Shown piece after piece: positions 1 to 5,857 of a DNA stretch of 15,355 nt; position 1 is the stretch's first letter; each line of letters starts with the position of its first letter. Origin of the DNA: Tannerella sp. (GTDB lineage Bacteria; Bacteroidota; Bacteroidia; Bacteroidales; Tannerellaceae); the NCBI GenBank assembly GCA_031283785.1, contig JAITBC010000424.1:1-15355 (forward strand), read 5' to 3'. Under the pieces are notes generated by a model. The model saw only the letters and a list, made by a program, of their open reading frames with translations, was not told where the DNA came from and did not search any database. Position numbers and translations under genes: made by a program.

Positions 1-120
1 TCCGTTTCGTTCATTTCCTGTTACTAATTCCTGAGCATTCGGTTCTGAAATTGCCAAAGCAAACATACCGATGATTAACTTACACTTACTTTTCATTGTT
101 TTTGTTAAATTATTAGTCAT
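1..120 (-). CDS. Exported protein, 5' end only (unidentified)
   Basis: Only the first 40 codons are in the window; the gene runs off the left edge in frame. The reading frame starts at an ATG at 120 with a second in-frame ATG at 96 (codon 9). From the second Met the protein begins with a Lys-rich n-region, a hydrophobic core (LIIGMFALAIS) and a likely signal peptidase I site before Q (PNA-QELVTG), so it is probably exported to the periplasm or outer membrane. A good promoter lies just upstream (154-184), giving a leader of about 30 or 50 bases depending on the start. The gene follows the DoxX/TIM-barrel gene on the same strand after 172 bases, but the promoter suggests separate transcription. 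Too little is visible to name a family. Start choice between 120 and 96 is uncertain. Confidence 0.7.
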   Translation of the reverse strand, partial: MTNNLTKTMKSKCKLIIGMFALAISEPNAQELVTGNERNG

Positions 121-153
121 CAAAAGTGGTCTTATATACACGTTAAAACGATG

Positions 154-184
154 CAAAAATATAGGATTGTTTCTGAAAACACAA
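154..184 (-). promoter_or_regulatory. Bacteroidetes-type promoter for the left-edge exported protein
   Basis: On the minus strand a TTG (184-182) is followed after 20 bases by TATTTTTG (161-154), which matches the -33 TTG / -7 TAnnTTTG pattern of the Bacteroidetes primary sigma factor, spacing included. Transcription would start near 148, about 28 bases before the ATG at 120. Based on pattern matching only. Confidence 0.6.
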
Positions 185-223
185 GCGTATGCGTCTTTTT
201 AACACATCGCGTTCATATTTTTA

Positions 224-239
224 ACATAAAAATTTATGT
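224..239. repeat. Perfect 7-bp inverted repeat, possible operator
   Basis: ACATAAA and TTTATGT are separated by two bases, giving a 16-base dyad. It lies about 40 bases upstream of the -33 element of the promoter at 154-184, where an activator of that gene could bind. It has no GC-rich stem or T-run, so it is not a convincing terminator for the DoxX-fusion gene ending at 293. AT-rich dyads also arise by chance. Confidence 0.3.
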
Positions 240-292
240 CTCTATAACGCTTTTGGTGTGTAAAAAAGTTGTATTTTCGTTTGTGAAAAAAC

Positions 293-1825
293 TCAATACC
301 ATTGTCGTTCGCGTATATTTTCCTTTCCGACGACGGCAAGCGTATCCAAACAGATATTCACATCACGTACAATCTGGAAATCAAACATTCCGACACAAAT
401 GAAATCCGCACCGTTCTCGAACGCCCATTTAAAGCCGTCTTCAGGCGGGATTGCGCCTGCGGCAAGAACCTTGAAGCCCATCACGGGAACGGAAGAGCTG
501 CGTACAAACTCGACAGTGCGCTCCGGAAAAAGACAGAACAGGTTGTTATGGAATTTGTTATGATCTAAATGATTCACTCCGTCTACTTCAAAGGGGACAC
601 GGTTTTCTTTCGGATGCGCCGACCAGTAATTGTCGTGATGCATCGTCTTCATGTAATAATCGGGAATGATACCGGCCTCCCGGCAGGCAATCAGCGAATC
701 TACCGTATGAGCGCCAAGTCCGGCGATGAAGCCTTCTTCCCTTATCCTGTCAAGTAGCCGCCCGATACGCTCTATGTGCTGATCGCGTACCATCCAGTCG
801 CACCAGTTGCCTTGAATCTGGATGATGTCGACGCCGAAATCTATGGCTTTATACATATTCTCAAAGAGATTAGATTCATCTTTGACGTCGGCTGCAATCT
901 GTGTAATAACCTTCAGCTTACTCCCCGTTGCTTTCTTGTACTTTTGCAAAATGACATTCGAAGGAAAACCGATATTGATGGTATTGATTCCTGCAGCTTC
1001 GGCCAATATAAGCGTTTCGTAAATTTTATGTTCGGTATTGTAGGCTTTGAACAGCTTATCGACATACAGTAAATCGCGTGCATGCGCCCATCCGCCGATA
1101 AGATTTCCTCCCAGGATCAGACGGCTGATTTCGTGATTGCCGATTTTTCCGAAAGGCAGTTGCCCTTTCAACTCGCTTAAATCTTGCCTGTTAACTTGAA
1201 TTGTTGCGCCGCTCATAACGTCCACGCCATATCGCCGTCCGTTTTGCCATGCACCCCATCCCATCAATCCGAGCAGGGGTAACGACATCAGGTCTTTGAT
1301 AGCTTTACGCCGGCTGCCGGGAGCCTGGGTTGAGGCGGATTTATTTTTGTGAGACCGATAATAACCGAGCAAACGGTCAATGCTATAACCTTTGTTGCGG
1401 TAAAACGTAAGGAAAAGTAATGTAATGATTTCGAGCAGCAACGGATCGACGATATACAAGTGGCTCTCCCGCGAAACGCTCAACAGCGACAAACCGAAAG
1501 GCGGATAGGCAAAGTAATAAAGGATTAACAACAATGCGCCCGTCGCCGACGAAACACGGACGAACAAACCCACAAACAGTGCCAAACCGACAAGTATCAG
1601 CCCGATAATATTCAGCCAGTCTATAATGCCGATTGTTGGAGAAGACGCAAGCCAGTGATAAAATGGAGAGAAAAACCCCGTCGTATTGGCCAGATAAGAC
1701 TGCGACGACCAGCCGCCCGTAACAATTTTAGCGACTCCTTCGTAGAGGAAGTGCCATCCGATAGCCATCCGCAATAATGTGACTATCACTTTTTCACATG
1801 AGAATGAGTTTTGCCTTGGTATCAT
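293..1825 (-). CDS. DoxX-like membrane domain fused to a TIM-barrel-like domain
   Basis: The 510-residue protein has two parts. Residues about 11-142 form a DoxX/DoxD-type integral membrane domain with four hydrophobic segments (about 13-33, 65-89, 93-111, 124-142) and the family-like opening RMAIGWHFLYEGVAKI. After a polar linker, residues 171-190 read SRRKAIKDL plus a hydrophobic stretch (MSLPLLGLMGW), resembling a twin-arginine signal placed inside the protein. Residues about 225-500 look like an alpha/beta TIM barrel: ISRLILGGN, AGINTINI, DIIQIQGN, GFIAGLGAHT, PVMGFKVLAAGA and GADFICVGMFD resemble successive strands and a phosphate-binding-like end. DoxX proteins are linked to quinone and thiol redox chemistry in other systems; the barrel's reaction is unknown to me. 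The likely layout is a membrane-anchored oxidoreductase or aldolase-like enzyme. The ATG is kept because the first membrane segment starts near residue 13. The fusion itself is well supported; the function is not. Confidence 0.85.
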   Translation of the reverse strand: MIPRQNSFSCEKVIVTLLRMAIGWHFLYEGVAKIVTGGWSSQSYLANTTGFFSPFYHWLASSPTIGIIDWLNIIGLILVGLALFVGLFVRVSSATGALLLILYYFAYPPFGLSLLSVSRESHLYIVDPLLLEIITLLFLTFYRNKGYSIDRLLGYYRSHKNKSASTQAPGSRRKAIKDLMSLPLLGLMGWGAWQNGRRYGVDVMSGATIQVNRQDLSELKGQLPFGKIGNHEISRLILGGNLIGGWAHARDLLYVDKLFKAYNTEHKIYETLILAEAAGINTINIGFPSNVILQKYKKATGSKLKVITQIAADVKDESNLFENMYKAIDFGVDIIQIQGNWCDWMVRDQHIERIGRLLDRIREEGFIAGLGAHTVDSLIACREAGIIPDYYMKTMHHDNYWSAHPKENRVPFEVDGVNHLDHNKFHNNLFCLFPERTVEFVRSSSVPVMGFKVLAAGAIPPEDGFKWAFENGADFICVGMFDFQIVRDVNICLDTLAVVGKENIRERQWY

Positions 1826-1871
1826 ATTATAAACGTATATTATAAGTCACAAATGCAACTGTTTGATTTTA

Positions 1872-1879
1872 CAAAGGTA
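1872..1879 (-). promoter_or_regulatory. -7 promoter element (TACCTTTG) for the DoxX-fusion gene
   Basis: TACCTTTG on the minus strand is a full match to TAnnTTTG and lies 46 bases upstream of the ATG at 1825. There is no clear TTG at the proper -33 distance, only TTTTCG a little further upstream, so an activator may be needed. The inverted repeats at 1927-2000 are suitably placed upstream. Confidence 0.4.
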
Positions 1880-1926
1880 ATAGATTTTTTTTATTGGGAG
1901 TCGAAAATCCTGATTTTTTTTCTCAG

Positions 1927-1993
1927 CCGGTTGTTTAACCTTAAATCCGTAATATTTCAGGTTAAATTATTGATTTGCATATGTGACAACCGG
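1927..1993. repeat. Nested inverted repeats upstream of the DoxX-fusion gene
   Basis: Two perfect 8-base inverted repeats are nested: CCGGTTGT (1927-1934) with ACAACCGG (1986-1993), and TTTAACCT (1934-1941) with AGGTTAAA (1959-1966). A third pair, GTAATAT (1949-1955) and ATATTAC (1994-2000), crosses them, and a related GGTTTAAC occurs at 2011. The group lies about 50-130 bases upstream of the minus-strand -7 element. It could be an operator array or a foldable leader; the sequence does not decide which. Confidence 0.4.
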
Positions 1994-2073
1994 ATATTAC
2001 TTTTCTATTAGGTTTAACTTGTTGCATAGACAGGTAATAAAACTGCAATACAAGTACTGTTTCAAACCGTCAG

Positions 2074-2087
2074 CCCCCCTCCCTCCC
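2074..2087. other. C-rich tract, possible G-quadruplex on the minus strand
   Basis: Fourteen bases consist only of C and T (C6-T-C3-T-C3), in otherwise AT-rich DNA. The minus strand therefore has three G-runs of 6, 3 and 3, enough for a two-layer quadruplex and marginal for a three-layer one. It lies about 150 bases upstream of the cation-efflux promoter and about 195 upstream of the DoxX-fusion promoter. Confidence 0.4.
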
Positions 2088-2233
2088 AATATTTTTTCGC
2101 TCAATAATGATGTGTGAGTTTAATTTTATTCATATCTTTTTTCTATAAATTTCCCCGGATATTTTTATTCGTCTGTGTATAATTTGAAAATTGAAAAATT
2201 TCATGTAAGTATCGGTTATATTGTAAAATCCAC

Positions 2234-2241
2234 TATATTTG
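2234..2241 (+). promoter_or_regulatory. -7 promoter element (TATATTTG) for the cation-efflux gene
   Basis: TATATTTG fully matches TAnnTTTG and ends 22 bases before the ATG at 2264, implying a leader of roughly 15-18 bases. No TTG is present at the usual -33 distance. The stretch AAGGGAGA between promoter and start is a weak Shine-Dalgarno-like sequence. Confidence 0.45.
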
Positions 2242-2263
2242 TGCGCTCGTAAGGGAGAATAAT

Positions 2264-3205
2264 ATGGTCGACAGGAAGAAAATTTTGCTGCATACTTCTC
2301 GGATAAGCGTTCTCGGCAATGCTCTATTGTCATTGTTGAAAGTGGTTGTCGGTATTATATCCGGCAGTATGGCGGTGTTGAGCGATGGGTTGGATTCGGC
2401 TTCGGACGTGGTGACTTCGGCGGTTATGTTATTTACGTGTTCCATAATCAGCCGTCCTCCCAACTCCAGATATGTGTATGGCAGGGAAAAAGCGGAGAAT
2501 GTCGCTTCAACAATCCTGTCCTTTGTGATATTTTTTATGGGTTGCCAGATTATTGTGACGTCGGTGGAGCAGATTATCGGGCAAAAGTTGAAGGAGTTAC
2601 CTTCCATGCAGGCAATATGGGTGACGATAGTTTCAATTGCCGGTAAACTGTTGTTGTCATGGTATCAGTTTCATCAGGGTAAGCGGGTTGATTCGTCCAT
2701 GTTAAAGGCGAACGCAATCAACATGCGTAATGATGTGATCATTTCCATGGGAGTGCTGGTCGGACTATCCTGCACTTTTCTTTTAAATATTCCTGTGCTG
2801 GATCCTGTTATTGCAGGGATGATCGGCATTTATATTTTATGGTCGGCAATCTGGATTTTCCGTGATGCCAATCTGGTATTGATGGATGGGATTTCCGATA
2901 CTTCCGTATATCGCAAGATTATTGAAGCGGTGGAAAATGTGCCCGGTGCTTGTAATCCCCACCGTATTCGTCTGCGACAGATAGGGAACATGTATAATAT
3001 CGTTCTTGATATTGAAGCTGACGGCGGACTGTCGTTGACGGAGGCTCACCAACTGGCGCAGGATGTGGAGAACAGTATTGGTAGTTGCATTGAAAATATT
3101 TATGATATCGTGGTGCATGTAGAACCTGTCGGCACGGTTCATTGTGCAGAGAAATACGGCATCAGCAAAGATAAATTAACAACGGAGGATAACGGCGGCA
3201 GATGA
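2264..3205 (+). CDS. Cation diffusion facilitator (CDF) family metal efflux protein
   Basis: This 313-residue protein has the normal CDF length and layout: about six membrane segments (residues about 14-33, 47-62, 82-102, 118-133, 157-175, 180-200) and a cytoplasmic C-terminal domain (about 208-290) ending in the typical DIVVHVEPVG. CDF proteins are dimeric antiporters that export divalent metals from the cytoplasm using the proton gradient. The membrane metal site in segment 2 is D44-SAS-D48, equivalent to the DxxxD of E. coli YiiP. In segment 5 the expected HxxxD is N153-MRN-D157, so the histidine typical of zinc transporters is missing. This points away from a plain zinc exporter and fits Mn, Fe or another cation, but the substrate cannot be read from sequence. 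The C-terminal domain keeps histidines (233, 262, 285) that often bind regulatory metal. A -7 element lies just upstream, and the gene appears to be transcribed alone or with the short ORF at its end. Confidence 0.93.
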   Translation: MVDRKKILLHTSRISVLGNALLSLLKVVVGIISGSMAVLSDGLDSASDVVTSAVMLFTCSIISRPPNSRYVYGREKAENVASTILSFVIFFMGCQIIVTSVEQIIGQKLKELPSMQAIWVTIVSIAGKLLLSWYQFHQGKRVDSSMLKANAINMRNDVIISMGVLVGLSCTFLLNIPVLDPVIAGMIGIYILWSAIWIFRDANLVLMDGISDTSVYRKIIEAVENVPGACNPHRIRLRQIGNMYNIVLDIEADGGLSLTEAHQLAQDVENSIGSCIENIYDIVVHVEPVGTVHCAEKYGISKDKLTTEDNGGR

Positions 3206-3348
3206 TGCGTTTACGTACGGTGATATTCTCGCTTGGGATATTATTACCTGTTCGTACCTTCGAACATATCGTGGTTTGCGCTTTCGGCTTTTCGTTGCGG
3301 CCTGAAATTATTGAATGTATACGATACGGATACGGTAAACAACGGTGA
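3202..3348 (+). pseudogene. Short ORF coupled to the CDF gene, possible gene remnant
   Basis: ATGATG at 3202 overlaps the CDF stop in the classic ATGA arrangement, and a GGAGG lies about 14 bases upstream. The ORF encodes 48 residues starting MMRLRTVIFSLGILLPV, which looks like the start of a signal peptide or membrane segment. From 3244 onward it is antisense to the 3' end of the TonB receptor gene and loses any protein-like character. It may be the start of a gene cut off by a rearrangement, or chance. I recognise no family. Confidence 0.2.
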
Positions 3349-5700
3349 GCGAGGATATATTTTGCTGAGTGATTCCATGCCCTCTCCTGCGCGTCTATGG
3401 ATGTATTCTGCTGTTGAGAGGATGTCTCTTACAACAAGACTTGCCGTCATTCTGCGCTTCATCAGTTGTTGGCGCACGGTGAAATTCAGGTAGAAAAATC
3501 CGTTGACACGGCCTTGTGTGCTGACCATCGGGCCTACATAGTATGTCTCAATCCGCATGCGGGTGTTACTTGCAACATCCAGATTGTTGTTGACGGCTAA
3601 CTGCCAGTTCCAGCTTTTTTCGTCATTGTCTATCTTAAACCGGTTATCGATCAGGTAATAATAGAAGCTTGTGTTTGCGTCAAGGTTCCAGAACCGTTTT
3701 ATCTGTAATGTTGCGGACAGGTCGATGCCGGTAGAATAATCATTGCCTACGTTGGCCATGGAATCGAGCGTTACGCTTGTATGATACGGAATACGAAGTC
3801 GTTCGATTTTATCTTTGCGTGCACGGTGAAACAGGGCGGTAGAAAAGGTGTTGTTATTAACATTGAGGTTATATCCGAGTTCTACGGAATTTGTATATTC
3901 CGGTTTGATATGCGGATTCCCTTTCTGCGCCGTATTGTAATCGACATAAACGACATACGGTTCCATATAAAACAGTTCCGGCTGGGTAATTCGCCTTGTA
4001 TATGCCGCGCGCAGCTGGGAGTTATCGTTTAACGAGTATGACAGGTGTACCGAAGGGAACAGGTCGAAACGGCGGCGGACGTTTTGTGCCCATTCGAAGT
4101 TGTTGCCGAGTTTACGGTATGTATATTCGCCGCGTAATCCAAGTTGGTATCCTATGCGTGAAAAGGAGTTTGATGCCATTGCGTATAAAGCGTGTATATC
4201 CCGGCGGAATAAAAATTTATTATACAGGTCGTCGCGACGCACGAATATGTTTTGTCCGGGATCGAACATATCTATGTTGTAGTCACCGTCTTCCGTATAG
4301 GTAAACATTTGATATCCGGCTTCGAATTTCCCGGTTTCATTGCTGAACGGATAAACGTAATCGGCGTTTATTTGTCCGGTGAAACGATATTCATGTTCCC
4401 ATGCACGATGTCCCTGTACCTGATTACCTTGCATATCCCACAGGTCGGTATGAAAATATTCCATGGCATCGTTTTCGTACAGTCCGTATAAGGATGCTGT
4501 TAGTTTATGGCCTTTTCTTCCGGGGAAAAGATGTTCTACTCCCAGGTCGCCCCTGAAATGATATTCGTAGAGGTTCACAAAATCTTTTCCGTCGAACGAC
4601 CCGTAAGTCTTTTCGCCTGTAGCGACGGATTCGTAGATATCTTCATAATGCAGTTCTCCGCCCCTCAGACGGTCTCTGTAACCTCCCGTGACGGCAGCTG
4701 TCCATGTCGTGTTTTCTTTCATCCAGTCGAAAGAAGACTGAAGGTAATACCATGCAGTGTGTCTTTCCCGCGTTCCCGTCGAATGATCTGTCGTCAACAG
4801 GTCGGGAGTTGTTATTGTTTTCAGCTGGTCGTAGTCGCTCAACACAAAACGCCGTGACGCTTCGCCCGATAATTGCCACCGGAAGTCTTTTTTGCGGAGC
4901 GCAAGCAGAAAATCCATATTCCGCGACCATACGGAACTCCCCATCAGGTTTACCATTCCGCTCCATCCTTCTACGCCCGACTTCTTCGTATTGATATTTA
5001 TAATGCCGACAGCGCCGTCCGCATCATTTCTGGCGGAAGGTGTCGTCAGCACTTCGATATTGTCTATTTGTCCGGCTGATATTTGCTCCAAAGCTGCCGC
5101 TCCGCTTAAAGAACCGGGTTTGCCGTTGACATATACCTTAAATCCCGAACTTCCGCGGAACGTTATTTCACCCTCGGCATCGACGCGTATGGACGGCGTC
5201 TGCGTCAGTATATCCGCCGCAGTGCCTCCGGCGGCGGAAAGAAATTCAGCCGCTTCGATCACCTGTTTGTCTAATTTATATACAATCTGTCGTTTACGTC
5301 CCGTTACAACAACTTCCGATAATATCTGTTCGTTTTCTTCAATGATAATATCCGGTAATGATATTGCCTTCCGTTCCGGTGAGAGGTGGAACGGTTCCGT
5401 TCTGACGGTTTTGTATCCTATGAAGCTGACGGTAATAAAATATTCGCCTGTGTTTCGGGACGTAAAGCTGTAATTGCCTGATATATCGGTAGCCGTATAG
5501 CCGGCAGGAGTACTGTCGCGTACATTATATAAAATAATATTCGCAAATTCCACAGGCATATTATCTTTATTATCAACAATTTTGCCCGACACCTGACAGG
5601 TGAGCGACGAATTTTTGTCTTGTGCATGAATGTCGCTTTTGTTTGACAGAATGACCGCAAAGACAACAACAAAAACCGATTTTCTCCAAAAAGTGTTCAT
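3244..5700 (-). CDS. TonB-dependent receptor with carboxypeptidase-like N-terminal domain (OMP_b-brl_3-like)
   Basis: The 818-residue outer-membrane protein begins with a signal peptide (cleavage likely at IHA-Q27). Residues about 34-120 form a carboxypeptidase-regulatory-like beta-sandwich (VSGKIVDNKDNMPVEFANI, SFIGYKTV), followed by a TonB-box-like EVVVTG (129-134). A plug domain (about 145-240) contains TPSIRVDAEGEITFRG, VYVNGKPG, IEVLTTPSARNDADG and GIININTKK. The remaining approximately 570 residues are a beta barrel ending in FTVSVSYTFNNFRPQRK, plus a 14-residue tail. This matches the 'outer membrane beta-barrel protein family' receptors of Bacteroidetes, which lack a SusD partner; none is present here. 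It would import an unknown substrate using TonB energy. It follows the two lipoprotein genes on the same strand after 157 bases containing two hairpins, so it may be co-transcribed with them or have its own weak promoter. It converges on the CDF gene with a 38-base gap. Confidence 0.92.
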   Translation of the reverse strand: MNTFWRKSVFVVVFAVILSNKSDIHAQDKNSSLTCQVSGKIVDNKDNMPVEFANIILYNVRDSTPAGYTATDISGNYSFTSRNTGEYFITVSFIGYKTVRTEPFHLSPERKAISLPDIIIEENEQILSEVVVTGRKRQIVYKLDKQVIEAAEFLSAAGGTAADILTQTPSIRVDAEGEITFRGSSGFKVYVNGKPGSLSGAAALEQISAGQIDNIEVLTTPSARNDADGAVGIININTKKSGVEGWSGMVNLMGSSVWSRNMDFLLALRKKDFRWQLSGEASRRFVLSDYDQLKTITTPDLLTTDHSTGTRERHTAWYYLQSSFDWMKENTTWTAAVTGGYRDRLRGGELHYEDIYESVATGEKTYGSFDGKDFVNLYEYHFRGDLGVEHLFPGRKGHKLTASLYGLYENDAMEYFHTDLWDMQGNQVQGHRAWEHEYRFTGQINADYVYPFSNETGKFEAGYQMFTYTEDGDYNIDMFDPGQNIFVRRDDLYNKFLFRRDIHALYAMASNSFSRIGYQLGLRGEYTYRKLGNNFEWAQNVRRRFDLFPSVHLSYSLNDNSQLRAAYTRRITQPELFYMEPYVVYVDYNTAQKGNPHIKPEYTNSVELGYNLNVNNNTFSTALFHRARKDKIERLRIPYHTSVTLDSMANVGNDYSTGIDLSATLQIKRFWNLDANTSFYYYLIDNRFKIDNDEKSWNWQLAVNNNLDVASNTRMRIETYYVGPMVSTQGRVNGFFYLNFTVRQQLMKRRMTASLVVRDILSTAEYIHRRAGEGMESLSKIYPRSPLFTVSVSYTFNNFRPQRKAESANHDMFEGTNR

Positions 5701-5721
5701 TTTTTTCCAAGATTTTAAAGA

Positions 5722-5744
5722 CCTTCTCCTATTGTCGCAGAAGG
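5722..5744 (-). promoter_or_regulatory. Hairpin in the leader of the TonB receptor gene
   Basis: On the minus strand CCTTCT (5744-5739) can pair with AGAAGG (5727-5722) across an 11-base loop. The right arm is part of AGGAGAAGG, a Shine-Dalgarno-like sequence about 22 bases before the ATG at 5700. That is too far for an ordinary ribosome site, but folding could influence initiation. A near-match to the -7 element with one extra base (TATGTTTTG) lies upstream near 5780. Confidence 0.25.
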
Positions 5745-5816
5745 ATGTTTATAATGAATTATCCTTATCAAAACATATTGTAGAAGGGGACAGAGTCGCA
5801 GATTTTTACCGTTGAG

Positions 5817-5839
5817 AGCAGCCTTGATGTCAGGCTGCT
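5817..5839. terminator. Hairpin after the endonuclease-like gene, possible terminator
   Basis: AGCAGCCT and AGGCTGCT form a perfect 8-bp stem with a 7-base loop, 18 bases past the stop of the endonuclease-like gene. The T-run (TTTT, 5839-5842) is on the plus-strand side. Read in the minus direction the stem lacks an immediate U-tract, so termination or attenuation for the minus-strand operon is uncertain. Confidence 0.4.
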
Positions 5840-5857
5840 TTTGCAGCTTTAAACCCT

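Larger units (their letters stand above)
1826..2263. other. Intergenic region between divergent genes, 438 bases
   Basis: AT-rich spacer between the divergently transcribed DoxX-fusion and cation-efflux genes. It contains a -7-like element for each gene (1872-1879 minus, 2234-2241 plus), a cluster of inverted repeats (1927-2000) and a pure C/T tract (2074-2087). The short open frames on either strand here look random, and I see no RNA gene. Confidence 0.6.

Noticed and set aside
2233..2607. 124-codon minus-strand frame opposite the cation-efflux gene
   Set aside because: The plus-strand CDF frame is complete with conserved motifs; the minus frame has no protein-like features.
3220..3252. Imperfect inverted repeat between the convergent CDF and TonB receptor genes
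   Set aside because: The arms GGTGATAT and ATATTATTACC match only with gaps and no T-run follows, so it is not a supportable terminator.
4892..5473. 193-codon open frame on the plus strand
   Set aside because: It is antisense to the plug and N-terminal domain of the TonB receptor, whose own frame is strongly family-like. The plus-strand product is rich in Ser, Pro and Arg with no domain or start signals.
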